The notes: generated by a model not told the origin, from the letters alone. Shown: positions 36,218-49,249, counted from the first letter of the stretch. The stretch: 64,000 nucleotides of DNA from Limnohabitans sp. B9-3 (GCF_002778325.1 NZ_NESI01000001.1:496001-560000), one strand, 5' to 3'. Numbers and translations: made by a program.

Positions 36218-38371
36218 TTAAGTCGCCAAGCACGACAAGTCGGCCACACGGTTCATGGCGAGATGCAAGCTTTTGAGGAGTCCTTGGCGGTTGAGGCGCA
36301 AGTCCATCTCTTCGGCGTTGACCATGACGTCATCAAAGAACGCGTCCACAGGGGAGCGCAAGTTGGCCAAGGTTTGCAGCGAGGCCGTGTAGTCGCCCGC
36401 GTTGAACTGCGCCTCGGACTCAGGCAACAACTTTTGCATCGCGGCGTACAGCGCTTGTTCGGCGTCCTCTTTGAACAAGGCGGCGTTGACATGCGCGTCC
36501 ACCTCGCCTGCTTTTTTCAGCACGTTACCGATGCGTTTGTTGGCTGCCGCTAAAGCGGGGCTTTCAGGCAGCGCGGCAAAGGCGCGCACAGCGGTCAGAC
36601 GCTTGGCCACATCGCTCAAGCGCTGTGGACGCAGCGCCAGCACGGCCTCCACCTCTTGCGCGGAATAGCCTTGCTCACGCAAGCCGCCTGAGAGGCGGTC
36701 GTAAATGAACGAGGTCAAAGCTGCTGCGGGTTCTGTGATCTTGTCGCCGAATGCGGGAATGGCTTGTGCAATCAACGCATCCAAGCCCACATCCAAATTG
36801 GCTTCGCTCAACATGCGCACCACGCCCAGCGCGTGACGGCGCAAAGCGAACGGGTCTTTGTCGCCGGTGGGCAAGTTGCCAATGCCAAACATGCCCACCA
36901 AGGTCTCTAATTTGTCGGCCAAAGCGACCACCACACCCACCGTGTTGCGTGGCAATACGTCGCCAGCGAAGCGGGGTTTGTAGTGGTCTTCGATGGCTTG
37001 CGCCACCTCTTCGCCCAATCCATCATGACGGGCGTAGTAGCCGCCCATGATGCCTTGCAATTCGGGGAATTCGCCCACCATGTCAGTCAGCAAATCGGTT
37101 TTGGCCAGTTGCGCGGTGGTGTCAACGGCTGACACAAACGCTGCATTTTTGGCGTCCGGCAACAAAGCGGCAATGCCTTTGGCGATGGCGCGCACGCGGT
37201 CGGTGCGCTCACCTTGGGTGCCCAGTTTGTTGTGATACACCACCTTGGCCAAGCCCTCCACGCGCGAAGCGAGTGTTTTTTTGCGGTCTTGGTCAAAGAA
37301 GAATTTGGCATCGGCCAAACGAGGACGCACCACGCGCTCGTTGCCACCAATCACGGCGGAGGCATCATCAGGTGTGATGTTGCTGACCACCAAGAATTTA
37401 TGGGTCAGCTTGCCTGCTGCGTCGAGCAGCGGGAAGTATTTTTGATTGGCCTTCATTGTAAGGATGAGGCACTCTTGCGGCACGTCTAAGAATTGTTTTT
37501 CGAACTCGCACACCAACACGTTGGGGCGTTCGACCAGTGCTGTGACTTCATCAAGCAAAGCAGCATCTTCGATGGGCCGGAGCGCGCCGTGCGACTTCAA
37601 GTCCTCACCATCGCCAATTTTGGCAGCGGCGGCTTCGAGTTGGCGTGCAATTTCAGCGCGACGCTCTGTGAAGCTGGCAATGACTGCGCCGTCTCTGGCA
37701 AGCGTGTCAGCGTAGACGTCGGCATTGGCCAACACGACGGGTGACACACGGGCTTCAAAGCGGTGACCTTGTGTGCTGTTGCCCGCGGTCAAGCCCAAAG
37801 CTTTGACAGGCACCACGGTGCTGCCATGCAAGGCCACCAAGCTGTGCGCAGGTCGAACAAAGTTGACGCTGCTCCAGCCGGGTAACTCGCAATCGGTTTC
37901 GAGCTGGTAGCTCATCACTTTGGGAATCGGCAATTTGGCAATGGCTTCGCTCAAAGCTTTTTGCAGGCCATCGACCAAGCTCGCACCTTTGACGATGCTG
38001 TCGTAAAACAAGGCCTCTGCCTTGCCATCGGGTGCACGTTTGAGTTGTGCCACCGCCTCGGGGCCCGCGCCTAAGGCTTGCAGCTTTTTCAGCAGGGCGG
38101 GTGTGGCGTTGCCATTCGCATCCAGCCCCACGTTGACAGGCATGAGTTTTTGTTGCACGGCTTTGTCAGCAGCCAAGGCAGACACTTCGGTGATGTGTGC
38201 GGCCAACCGGCGTGGTGATGCATAGGCGGTGACCGCTGAATCGGCAGCCGTCAAGCCTTGGGCTTTGAGTTGCTCAAACAGCACATCAGAGAACGCAAGC
38301 CCAAGCTTTTCCAAGACTTTGGGAGGCAACTCTTCCACGAAGAGTTCGATGAGTAGGTTGTGTGTCGTCAT
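36218..38371 (-). CDS. glyS: glycine-tRNA ligase beta subunit
   Basis: A 717-aa subunit of the tetrameric glycyl-tRNA synthetase. The N-terminal HNLLIELFVEELPPKVLEKLG is diagnostic, and the C-terminal helical anticodon-binding part (NRQGLLKSLHLAMNRVADLS) is intact. The ATG at 38369-38371 follows glyQ closely (17 bp). Operon partner of glyQ. Confidence 0.96.
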   Translation of the reverse strand: MTTHNLLIELFVEELPPKVLEKLGLAFSDVLFEQLKAQGLTAADSAVTAYASPRRLAAHITEVSALAADKAVQQKLMPVNVGLDANGNATPALLKKLQALGAGPEAVAQLKRAPDGKAEALFYDSIVKGASLVDGLQKALSEAIAKLPIPKVMSYQLETDCELPGWSSVNFVRPAHSLVALHGSTVVPVKALGLTAGNSTQGHRFEARVSPVVLANADVYADTLARDGAVIASFTERRAEIARQLEAAAAKIGDGEDLKSHGALRPIEDAALLDEVTALVERPNVLVCEFEKQFLDVPQECLILTMKANQKYFPLLDAAGKLTHKFLVVSNITPDDASAVIGGNERVVRPRLADAKFFFDQDRKKTLASRVEGLAKVVYHNKLGTQGERTDRVRAIAKGIAALLPDAKNAAFVSAVDTTAQLAKTDLLTDMVGEFPELQGIMGGYYARHDGLGEEVAQAIEDHYKPRFAGDVLPRNTVGVVVALADKLETLVGMFGIGNLPTGDKDPFALRRHALGVVRMLSEANLDVGLDALIAQAIPAFGDKITEPAAALTSFIYDRLSGGLREQGYSAQEVEAVLALRPQRLSDVAKRLTAVRAFAALPESPALAAANKRIGNVLKKAGEVDAHVNAALFKEDAEQALYAAMQKLLPESEAQFNAGDYTASLQTLANLRSPVDAFFDDVMVNAEEMDLRLNRQGLLKSLHLAMNRVADLSCLAT

Positions 38372-38388
38372 GTTCTTGTGTCCTAAGC

Positions 38389-39294
38389 TCAAGCGGCCTT
38401 CTTCGGCATTTGGTCAACCCATTCCCGCGGGGCCATGGGAAAGCCCAAACGCTCGCGGCTCTCGTAATAGCTTTGCGCCACAGCGCGTGCCAAGTTACGG
38501 ATGCGGCCGATGTAGGCGGCACGCTCAGTCACGCTGATGGCACCACGCGCGTCCAACATGTTGAAGGTGTGTGCGGCTTTGAGCACTTGCTCATAGGCAG
38601 GTAAAGCGAGCTGCGCGCCCATCAAATGTTGCGCTTGTTTTTCGTGCGCACCAAAGGCGGTGAACAAGAACTCAGCGTCGCTGTGCTCGAAGTTGTAGGT
38701 GGACTGCTCGACTTCGTTTTGTTTGTAAACGTCGCCATACGTCAGACCGTCGGTCCATTGCAGGTTGTAGACGTTGTCCACGCCTTGCAGGTACATGGCC
38801 AAGCGCTCTAGGCCATAGGTGATTTCGCCAGTGATGGGTTTGCAGTCGATGCCGCCGACTTGCTGGAAGTAAGTGAACTGCGTGACTTCCATGCCGTTCA
38901 ACCAAACTTCCCAACCCAGGCCCCAGGCGCCCAAGGTTGGGTTTTCCCAATCGTCTTCGACGAAACGAATGTCGTTTTTCTTAAGATCAAAGCCGAGGGC
39001 TTCCAATGAGCCCAAGTACAGCTCCAAGATGTTGCTGGGCGCGGGCTTTAACACCACTTGGTATTGGTAGTAGTGTTGCAAGCGGTTGGGGTTCTCGCCG
39101 TAGCGTCCGTCTTTGGGACGGCGGCTGGGTTGTACATAAGCCGCCTTCCATGGCTCTGGGCCTAAGGCGCGCAAGAACGTCGCGGTGTGCGAGGTGCCTG
39201 CACCGACCTCCATGTCAATGGGTTGCAACAAGGCGCAGCCTTGCTCGGCCCAATAGGACTGGAGTTTGAGAATGATTTGTTGAAAAGTCAGCAT
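38389..39294 (-). CDS. glyQ: glycine-tRNA ligase alpha subunit
   Basis: A 301-aa catalytic subunit with the class II core ([37 protein letters not shown] opening, [21 protein letters not shown]). It ends PKKAA. The ATG at 39292-39294 is used; three more in-frame residues exist upstream. It precedes glyS and follows lnt. Confidence 0.96.
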   Translation of the reverse strand: MLTFQQIILKLQSYWAEQGCALLQPIDMEVGAGTSHTATFLRALGPEPWKAAYVQPSRRPKDGRYGENPNRLQHYYQYQVVLKPAPSNILELYLGSLEALGFDLKKNDIRFVEDDWENPTLGAWGLGWEVWLNGMEVTQFTYFQQVGGIDCKPITGEITYGLERLAMYLQGVDNVYNLQWTDGLTYGDVYKQNEVEQSTYNFEHSDAEFLFTAFGAHEKQAQHLMGAQLALPAYEQVLKAAHTFNMLDARGAISVTERAAYIGRIRNLARAVAQSYYESRERLGFPMAPREWVDQMPKKAA

Positions 39295-39358
39295 AAAACC
39301 CATGCCAACATGGCGTTGGCGAAAAGGAACAGGTCAAGACGCCTGCAAACCCTTGATT

Positions 39359-41005
39359 TTACGGGCCGAAATAGCGTTTGCCTTGCCTGGCACGTGATCC
39401 TAGCCAAGACACAAACGCCAACACGGTGAAAGCCAAGGCCACCAAAGGCCAAAGCCCCCAGGCGGAGACCCAACGCGAATAAAACGTCACCGGTCCATGA
39501 ATTCCTTGAACCTCCCCATTCAAGGCCCCTTGCACGCCGCTGGGCAGCCTCTGGGTGACCACACCCTGGGCATTGATGATGGCTGTTGCCCCGGTGTTTG
39601 TGGCCCTCAACATGGGACGGCCTAACTCCATCGCTCTCATACGGGAAATATTCAGATGTTGGTCAATGGCCACCGTATCGCCAAACCAAGCGATGTTGCT
39701 TAGATTGACCAAAATAGTAGGCGCTTGCTCGGGGTTCGCAAAGCTTTTGGCCAACTCCTCACCAAACAAATCTTCATAGCAAATGTTGGGGGCAATCCGC
39801 TCGCCCTTCCAAGCGAACAAGGGCTGAACCACCGCCCCGCGGGAAAAATCGCCCATGGGCATGTTCATCAGGCGTACAAACCATTGAAACATCGGGGGCA
39901 CAAACTCGCCAAACGGCACCAAATGGTGCTTGTCGTATCGATACAGCTCGCCCGTCACGTGAGGTTGCAGGGCCAAGACTGAATTGGTGTAGCGCCGGGG
40001 CGAACGAGCGTTCAACGCGTCCTCCTGAAGCGTTGGAGCATCTAACGGCATACCAACGAGCGCAGCTTGTTGCCTTTGTGTGAAGTGCTGCTGCAAGTCT
40101 TGCCAATATCCGTCAGGCAACTGCCTTGGCAAAAGCGGCAAGGCAGTTTCTGGTGTGACGACCAAATCGGCCCGACTTGTCAACAATGCTTGGCGGTAAT
40201 CCGTCAGCGCCTTGCTCACACCGGATCCGAACTTCAGGTCTTGGGGCACATTACCTTGCAACAAGGTGACGCGCAAAGGGGGTGAAACCTCAGCCTGTTT
40301 TGCAAGGGGTATGGGATTCAAACTCGTTACGCCAACAACGGTAACAACACAAGCCAGTAACCCACCCGTCAAGCGACTGCGCCACGCATACTTTGTACGT
40401 TGACCTTGAGCGCCTAGCAACATTGCCACAAACGCTGCCATCGCACTCAGTCCATACACGCCAAACCACGATGCCCAGGTCTGCAAAATGCCATCCACGT
40501 GGGCATAGCCAATTGCCCCCCATGGCAGCCCCGTGAAGAAAGTACCTCGGCCCATTTCTGCCAGCATCCAAACAACGGCAAACGTACTGGCTTTGCTCAA
40601 AACACCGAGTTGACGCACTTGAATTGACCGGTAGACCCAAGCTGCAGCACCATAAAAACAGGCCAAGCTGGCAGAAAGTGCCCACACCGCAGCACCTGCT
40701 AAGAGTGCATGCATGCCTCCATAGGTATTCATGGAAATGAAGAGCCACCAAAGGCATCCAACCAGCCATGCACTGCCAAACCACCAGATAGACCAAAACG
40801 CATCTTTGGGTTCATCGCACCGGTCTAAGCATGCGGCTGCCAATGACAAACTCAAGATCTGTAACCAACCCAATGACACACCTTGGCTGTCTCCTGACAA
40901 GGGCCAGGCCAGTGACAAGGCTTGCAACAAGCCAGCGATGATCAGTCCTAAGATGAACCACACACGAGGGAAAGAGCCTCGGTGCGCGTTTGGGCGGCGT
41001 CTCAT
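39359..41005 (-). CDS. lnt: apolipoprotein N-acyltransferase
   Basis: A 548-aa inner-membrane enzyme that adds the third acyl chain to lipoproteins. About six transmembrane segments are followed by a nitrilase domain: Glu in VTPETALPLLP, Lys in YRYDKHHLVPFGEFVPP and Cys in NICYEDLFGEE make up the catalytic triad. The start at 41003-41005 overlaps the corC stop by one base, so they are co-translated. Confidence 0.94.
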   Translation of the reverse strand: MRRRPNAHRGSFPRVWFILGLIIAGLLQALSLAWPLSGDSQGVSLGWLQILSLSLAAACLDRCDEPKDAFWSIWWFGSAWLVGCLWWLFISMNTYGGMHALLAGAAVWALSASLACFYGAAAWVYRSIQVRQLGVLSKASTFAVVWMLAEMGRGTFFTGLPWGAIGYAHVDGILQTWASWFGVYGLSAMAAFVAMLLGAQGQRTKYAWRSRLTGGLLACVVTVVGVTSLNPIPLAKQAEVSPPLRVTLLQGNVPQDLKFGSGVSKALTDYRQALLTSRADLVVTPETALPLLPRQLPDGYWQDLQQHFTQRQQAALVGMPLDAPTLQEDALNARSPRRYTNSVLALQPHVTGELYRYDKHHLVPFGEFVPPMFQWFVRLMNMPMGDFSRGAVVQPLFAWKGERIAPNICYEDLFGEELAKSFANPEQAPTILVNLSNIAWFGDTVAIDQHLNISRMRAMELGRPMLRATNTGATAIINAQGVVTQRLPSGVQGALNGEVQGIHGPVTFYSRWVSAWGLWPLVALAFTVLAFVSWLGSRARQGKRYFGP

Positions 41006-41928
41006 CAGTCGTCTTGAGTGCGCGACTGGACGGGCGAGGGGTAAACCTTGAACCACTTCACAGCACCGGCTTTGGTGTGCATCACCTCGAAGCGCTGCTC
41101 GTCAACATCCAAGAATTCACCGCGCCGTGGTACATGCCCCATGGCATGGGCAATAAAGCCGCCAATGGTGTCAAACTTGTTGTCACCATTGGCGGTGTCC
41201 TCGTCCATTTTGAACGTGATGGAGAACGCTTCAGCCACCCGCTGCAAATCCGTGTCCCCGCTGACACGGAAGGTGCGGTCAGCCAGGGAAAAAATATCAC
41301 CCGCATCATCTTCTTGGTCAAACTCGTCCTCGATCTCCCCCACGATTTGCTCCAGCACATCCTCAATGGTGATGAGTCCAGCAATACGGCCAAACTCGTC
41401 CACGACCAAGGCCATGTGATTACGGGTGTTGCGAAATTCACGCAACAGATCGTTCAAGCCCTTGCTTTCGGGCACAAAGACAGGGGGACGCAGCAAGGTG
41501 CGCAAGTTAAGCGCAGGGGAGCGCTGAAGTTTGAGCAAATCTTTGGCCAGCAAAATGCCGACGATGTTGTCTCGCTCGCCTTCAAAAACGGGGAAGCGCG
41601 AGTGCGCAGTGTCGATGACTTGATGCATGCAGACATCAATGGCTTCATCGATGTTGATCAAATCCATGCGTGGTGCCGCCACCATGACCTCACCCGCGGT
41701 TGAATCAGCCATGCGGAGCACGCCTTCGAGCATGATGCGGCTCTCGGGACCAATGACTTGGTTATCTTCTGCGTCGGAAAAGGCCACCAAAAGCTCTTCG
41801 CGAGAGTCAGGACCGGGATGGAGGAACTCGCGAAAACGCTGCCAATAAGTGCGTTTATCTGTCGAGTCTGATGCACATAAATTCGGGGGTATCACATGAT
41901 TGTGGCGCCAGGCCACGGAGTCAAACAA
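41005..41928 (-). CDS. corC: CorC/HlyC-type CBS-domain protein
   Basis: A 307-aa cytosolic protein with two CBS domains (MVAAPRMDLINIDEAIDVCM through VDEFGRIAGLITIEDVLEQIVGEIEDEFD) and a C-terminal CorC/HlyC domain. CorC is associated with divalent cation efflux and, with lnt in the same operon, with envelope functions. The N-terminal 20 residues have no family match and the true start may lie a little downstream. Confidence 0.9.
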   Translation of the reverse strand: MFDSVAWRHNHVIPPNLCASDSTDKRTYWQRFREFLHPGPDSREELLVAFSDAEDNQVIGPESRIMLEGVLRMADSTAGEVMVAAPRMDLINIDEAIDVCMHQVIDTAHSRFPVFEGERDNIVGILLAKDLLKLQRSPALNLRTLLRPPVFVPESKGLNDLLREFRNTRNHMALVVDEFGRIAGLITIEDVLEQIVGEIEDEFDQEDDAGDIFSLADRTFRVSGDTDLQRVAEAFSITFKMDEDTANGDNKFDTIGGFIAHAMGHVPRRGEFLDVDEQRFEVMHTKAGAVKWFKVYPSPVQSRTQDD

Positions 41929-41966
41929 GCCTTAAGCATAGCCCAAGCAGGGCAGCTGGTGGCTGA

Positions 41967-42692
41967 CTATTCAGCGGATTGGTGGCGCCCTGCGCGCACA
42001 CCTTGTCGGATTTCTTCGACTTTAGACAAAAAGTCCCAGAACCTCTTGGCATCTTCTTTGATGCTGTAGTTTGTTTTCGCAAATTGATCAACGACCAATT
42101 CTGTGACGCGGCTGTCTAAATCTCGTTTGGGCAGGCTTAAAAAAGCTTCCGTTTCTGAACCGTCTCGCACGACGGTTGCACCGTTTTTTCGAGCAATGCG
42201 AATCATGCGTGCGTTTTCACTCAACGCATGGATGTAAATTTCATAGATTTTTTCGTTACGTGCGTGCATGACGGCGCGAGTGAACAACCGAGCGCCGTAG
42301 CCGCGGCCTCTGGCGTATGCTTGGACGGACACACCAAATTCCGCACTTGATTTTCTGCCCGGCGCTTTCATGATGGCCAAATGGGCCATCGCCACAATGT
42401 GCAATTTACGGGTGAAGATGCCGTAAATTTCGTCGCGATCAAACTTTAATCCAGAGGCATAACGAAGCACTTGTTCGTCATTGGCCGTATAACCAAACCG
42501 CAGGTAGCGGTCATGCTCAGACAAGCCCAGCAAATGTCGTTTGATGCCTGGTAGATGAGAGGCCTTCAATGGACAAATGGGGATCACACCACCCTCGCTC
42601 TCTGTTTTGAGTGGCTTTAAAAAACCCAAGTCCGAAAGCATCGACCCACGAACTTTCAAAGCGGCTTGGGTCAGGACTTGGACAAACTTCAT
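41967..42692 (-). CDS. GNAT-family N-acetyltransferase
   Basis: A 241-aa protein with a GNAT acetyl-CoA-binding motif (VQAYARGRGYGARLFTRAVMHA) and HALSENARMIRIARKNGATVVRDGSETEAFL. Similar proteins are found widely near the corC-lnt cluster. Substrate unknown. Start taken at 42690-42692; an ATG nine residues upstream is also in frame. It reads away from fadD. Confidence 0.84.
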   Translation of the reverse strand: MKFVQVLTQAALKVRGSMLSDLGFLKPLKTESEGGVIPICPLKASHLPGIKRHLLGLSEHDRYLRFGYTANDEQVLRYASGLKFDRDEIYGIFTRKLHIVAMAHLAIMKAPGRKSSAEFGVSVQAYARGRGYGARLFTRAVMHARNEKIYEIYIHALSENARMIRIARKNGATVVRDGSETEAFLSLPKRDLDSRVTELVVDQFAKTNYSIKEDAKRFWDFLSKVEEIRQGVRAGRHQSAE

Positions 42693-42822
42693 CCTTCCAT
42701 AATAAGGGTTTTCCCTCATCCGAGCAAGAGTAATTTCAAGAGCAAACCTTGATGTCTGCCGAGGGACATTCCCAATGGTGTTTGGTGGTCTTAGGACTCA
42801 AAATGGTTCCAAGGAGAAGTGA

Positions 42823-44520
42823 ATGAATAAACCTTGGTTGAAGTCTTACCCAGAGGGTGTGCCGCATGAGGTTCATCCTGAGCAATTTAAATCGGTTGGT
42901 GAATTTTTAGAGACGTCATTCAAGAAAAATGCATCAGCACCCTTTTCGGTGTGCATGGACCATTGGATGACGTATGCAGAAGTGGACCAAACTTCAGCAG
43001 CATTAGGCGCCTGGCTACAAAATTTAGGTCTAGAACCTGGTTCTCGGGTGGCCATCATGCTGCCTAATTTGCCCCAATTCGCAGTAACGATGTCTGCGAT
43101 CCTTCGCGCTGGCTTTGTGTGTGTGAATGTGAACCCTCTCTACACAGCGAGAGAGTTGCAGCACCAGTTGAAAGACTCAGGCGCCACCACGATCGTCCTA
43201 TTAGAGAATTTTGCAAAAACCCTGCAAGAAGTGATTGACGAAACACCGATTCAAAATGTTGTTTTAACTTCTTTGGGAGATATGCTAGGTTTTTGGAAAG
43301 GCCGTTGGCTCACTTTCGCTGCCCGTCACCTTGCCAGTATGGTTCCGGCTTTCAAGATCACACGATCATCGCCAAACGGTGGTAAGCGTGTCATCGTGCC
43401 CTTCACCCAAGTACTTGCTGATGGCTCTCGTTTAACTCTGAAACCAGCGCAAACAAACCTCAATTCGACCGCGTTTCTTCAATACACCGGCGGTACGACA
43501 GGTTTATCGAAGGGTGCCGTTCTTACACATGGAAATATTATTTCTGCTGTTTTACAGGCTGAAATGTGGTTCACACCCGCGCTCAAACGCATTCCTGATA
43601 TTCGCCAAGTGAACTCGATCGCTGCTTTACCGCTTTATCATATTTTTGCGTTAACGCTGTCCCTGCTTTCCATTCGTTGGGGCGCGCACATGACACTGAT
43701 ACCCAATCCAAGGGACATCAATAAATTTGTGGACGTCCTAAAGAAGCGCCCCTTCCATCTGCTGCCCGCAGTCAACACCTTGTTCAATGCTCTGTTGCAG
43801 CACCCACACTTCAGCAGTCTGGACTTTTCAAATTTGTGCGTTTCGCAAGCGGGTGGCATGGCTGCTTCAGTTGGCACGGCCAAGCGTTGGCAAGAAGTGA
43901 CCAATTGCGCCATGGTTGAAGGTTGGGGTATGTCGGAAACCTGTGCGATAGGAACCAATAACCTGATCAACACCACAGAATTTAGCGGCAACATAGGCCT
44001 ACCTCTGCCCGGTATTGATATTGCCATCAAAGACGACGCTGGACACAGCTTACCGATTGGGCAAACTGGTGAAATCTGTATCAAAGGTCCAAATGTCATG
44101 ACTGGTTATTACAACCAAGTTGAAGAAACGGCAAAGGCTTTCACAGAAGATGGCTTCATGCGAACCGGTGACATTGGCATCATGAATGAACAAGGCTTCA
44201 CACAAATTGTCGATCGTAAGAAAGATATGATTTTGGTCAGCGGTTTTAATGTGTTTCCGAATGAGCTAGAGAATGTCATTTCTCTTTGCCCTGGCGTCGT
44301 TGAATGTGCTGCTGTCGGAATACCTGACGAGAAGCAGGGTGAAGCCATCAAAGTTTTTGTTGTTCGAAGTGATGTCACATTGACCGAAGATGACATTTCA
44401 AGCTATTGCCGCGAAAACTTAACGGGCTACAAGCAACCCAAATACGTTGAATTCAGGGATGAATTACCAAAGACTAACGTGGGTAAGGTTTTAAGACGTG
44501 AACTTCGATCTAATAAATGA
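42823..44520 (+). CDS. fadD: long-chain fatty-acid-CoA ligase
   Basis: A 565-aa adenylate-forming enzyme: AMP-binding motif YTGGTTGLSKGAVLTHGN, EGWGMSET, TGDIGIMNEQGF and the C-terminal lysine near KTNVGKVLRRELR. It activates fatty acids to acyl-CoA. A clean AAGGAG sits 7 bp before the ATG. Base composition is visibly AT-richer than the genes to its left. Its stop overlaps the start of the MBL gene (ATGA), so the two are one unit. Confidence 0.93.
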   Translation: MNKPWLKSYPEGVPHEVHPEQFKSVGEFLETSFKKNASAPFSVCMDHWMTYAEVDQTSAALGAWLQNLGLEPGSRVAIMLPNLPQFAVTMSAILRAGFVCVNVNPLYTARELQHQLKDSGATTIVLLENFAKTLQEVIDETPIQNVVLTSLGDMLGFWKGRWLTFAARHLASMVPAFKITRSSPNGGKRVIVPFTQVLADGSRLTLKPAQTNLNSTAFLQYTGGTTGLSKGAVLTHGNIISAVLQAEMWFTPALKRIPDIRQVNSIAALPLYHIFALTLSLLSIRWGAHMTLIPNPRDINKFVDVLKKRPFHLLPAVNTLFNALLQHPHFSSLDFSNLCVSQAGGMAASVGTAKRWQEVTNCAMVEGWGMSETCAIGTNNLINTTEFSGNIGLPLPGIDIAIKDDAGHSLPIGQTGEICIKGPNVMTGYYNQVEETAKAFTEDGFMRTGDIGIMNEQGFTQIVDRKKDMILVSGFNVFPNELENVISLCPGVVECAAVGIPDEKQGEAIKVFVVRSDVTLTEDDISSYCRENLTGYKQPKYVEFRDELPKTNVGKVLRRELRSNK

Positions 44521-45437
44521 CCGAACCAATTAATCTTCCCCAGGGTGTAACCTTTTTGGAGCGTGGTTGGCTTTCTTCAAACAATGTACTGCTACATGAT
44601 GCTAAACAAGCGGTTTTAATTGATTCAGGTTATTGGATCCACGCCGAACAAACTGCTTCCCTTGTTAAGTCTATCTTAGGGGAACAGCCACTTGACATGA
44701 TCATTAATACCCATTTACACAGCGATCATTGCGGTGGAAATTATCAATTGCAATCTATATATCCAAAAGTCAAAACACGCATACCACCTGGACATTATGA
44801 ATTTGTTAAACAATGGAACCCTGAAGTATTAACTTACACCCCTACTGGTCAGCATTGTCCTCAATTCCATGCAGACTCCACAATTCAATCAGGCGACACA
44901 ATTAAATTATCTAACGGTGAATGGCAAGTCTATTCAGCACCTGGTCATGATCCGCATTCTGTCATCTTATTTTGTCATGCAGAAGGGATCCTTATTTCAG
45001 CAGATACGCTCTGGGAAAGGGGGTTTGGTGTTGTTTTCCCTGAACTTGAAGGAATCTCGGCTTTTGATGAAGTTGCTTCGACACTGGATTTAATTGAATC
45101 GCTACGCCCGACGCTTGTTCTTCCAGGACACGGTAAGGCATTCAAAGATGTAGATAAGGCCCTCGCTTACGCTAGAACACGAGTAAACGGGTTTATCAGC
45201 AATCCTGAGAAGCATGCGATTTATGCAGCAAAAGTTCTTTTAAAGTTTAAATTACTTGAGTTACAAACAATAGAACTAGAGAAATTTTATGAATGGGCAA
45301 ACAGCTGCTCATATTTTCATGAGCTCTACAAACGTTTCGAAAACCCTAGCTTTGAAAACTGGACCCAGCAGATGTGTGAATCACTGGTGGAATCGGGCGT
45401 TGCTGTACGCGCGGGGGATAAATTAGTTAACTTATAA
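44517..45437 (+). CDS. MBL-fold metallo-hydrolase
   Basis: A 306-aa metallo-beta-lactamase-fold protein with the metal motif THLHSDHCGG and downstream ligands in APGHDPHSVILF and LPGHGKAF. The C-terminal 90 residues are helical with no recognised domain. Co-translated with fadD, so it may act on an acyl-CoA or thioester, by analogy with such pairs. Clearly AT-richer than the rest of the window, and codon use differs from the flanking genes. Ends at the rRNA-operon terminator. Confidence 0.85.
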   Translation: MTEPINLPQGVTFLERGWLSSNNVLLHDAKQAVLIDSGYWIHAEQTASLVKSILGEQPLDMIINTHLHSDHCGGNYQLQSIYPKVKTRIPPGHYEFVKQWNPEVLTYTPTGQHCPQFHADSTIQSGDTIKLSNGEWQVYSAPGHDPHSVILFCHAEGILISADTLWERGFGVVFPELEGISAFDEVASTLDLIESLRPTLVLPGHGKAFKDVDKALAYARTRVNGFISNPEKHAIYAAKVLLKFKLLELQTIELEKFYEWANSCSYFHELYKRFENPSFENWTQQMCESLVESGVAVRAGDKLVNL

Positions 45438-45440
45438 AAC

Positions 45441-45470
45441 AAAAAGCCCCACTCACTGAGCGGGGCTTCT
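45441..45470. terminator. bidirectional terminator (fadD-MBL unit and rRNA operon 1)
   Basis: AAGCCCCACTCACTGAGCGGGGCTT forms a G/C-rich stem; the minus-strand transcript continues into TTTTTGTTTT. It closes the downstream rRNA operon and also stands four bases after the MBL stop codon. The same element occurs at 51108-51137. Confidence 0.85.
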
Positions 45471-45483
45471 TGCGGCTGTAACA

Positions 45484-45598
45484 GCCTGACGATGTCCTAC
45501 TTTCACACGGGAACCCGCACTATCATCGGCGCTAAGTCGTTTCACTGTCCTGTTCGGGATGGGAAGGAGTGGTACCAACTTGCTATGGTCATCAGGCA
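45484..45598 (-). rRNA. rrf: 5S rRNA, copy 1
   Basis: About 115 nt starting TGCCTGATGACCATAGC and ending CATCGTCAGGC, the usual 5S form with complementary termini. Ends are estimated from terminal pairing. Confidence 0.93.
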
Positions 45599-45743
45599 TA
45601 ACTTGTTGTCACCCTGAACCGGTCAACGCCAAAGGCGCGCCACTTCAAGGCAACGAATTCATAGAGCAAATCAGCTTTGGTTTATTTTAATTGCGTCACT
45701 TGGCATAACTTCCTTGATCACAATGAACCCGTTAAGGTCACGA

Positions 45744-48632
<2,889 letters not shown>

Positions 48633-48644
<12 letters not shown>

Positions 48645-48972
48645 CACCTCTTTCAAGATCAAAGCTATTTCAAGGACTGTCTTGACAGGTCTCTCACCTG
48701 TCGCGTTATGCCGTAATATGAATAATCCTTCAATATCGCTATTAAAGAACATTCGTCATTACTTGAAATCCAAACCAAAGTTCGAATATTCGTTTTGACG
48801 CAATCAAAATTGTTGCTGGCGGCACGGTCTGCACTAAACCTTTACGAATGTGCAGTTTCCACCAGCAACGCTGATTTAACTCTATGAATTTTTAATGAAC
48901 AGCCTAGTTAATCAATCAATATCGATCAACAACAAAGAAGCCTCTTACGAAGCTTCTTTGTTGTTGAATGAA
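48633..48972 (-). other. 16S-23S internal spacer, tRNA-Ala to 23S, copy 1
   Basis: 340 bp without protein genes. It has a boxA-like TGTTCTTTAATA on the minus strand (48740-48751), the outer part of the 23S processing stem, and a 15-bp hairpin just after tRNA-Ala (48927-48966). Confidence 0.7.
48927..48966. repeat. 15-bp hairpin behind tRNA-Ala, copy 1
   Basis: CAACAACAAAGAAGC (48927-48941) and its exact complement at 48952-48966 enclose a 10-nt loop. Minus-strand transcripts would fold here seven bases after the tRNA-Ala CCA end. Also present in copy 2 (54594-54633). Confidence 0.7.
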
Positions 48973-49048
48973 TGGTGGAGGATGACGGGATCGAACCGAC
49001 GACCCCCTGCTTGCAAAGCAGGTGCTCTCCCAGCTGAGCTAATCCCCC
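48973..49048 (-). tRNA. tRNA-Ala (TGC), copy 1
   Basis: 76 nt with encoded CCA; starts GGGGGATTAGCTCAGCTGGG, anticodon TGC in CTTTGCAAG, T arm GGTTCGATCC. Standard spacer tRNA between 16S and 23S. Confidence 0.97.
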
Positions 49049-49072
49049 ATTAATACAATCACTTAGACGTGA

Positions 49073-49149
49073 TGGTGGGTCTGGTTGGAATCGAACCAAC
49101 GACCCCTGCGTTATCAACACAGTGCTCTAACCAACTGAGCTACAGACCC
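49073..49149 (-). tRNA. tRNA-Ile (GAT), copy 1
   Basis: 77 nt with encoded CCA; starts GGGTCTGTAGCTCAGTTGG, anticodon GAT in TTGATAAC, T arm GGTTCGATTCC. It precedes tRNA-Ala in the transcript. Confidence 0.97.
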
Positions 49150-49249
49150 AAGCCGGTCGCGACCCTCTCGGCAAACCCGAGACACATCGACGACAACCTT
49201 CAAAACAACCGATAAGTGTGGACGTTCAATTTAGATTGCAGTTTTCCAG

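Noticed and set aside
48926..49120. 64-aa frame across the two tRNA genes
   Set aside because: Its peptide is a translation of tRNA-Ala and tRNA-Ile; no independent coding signal.
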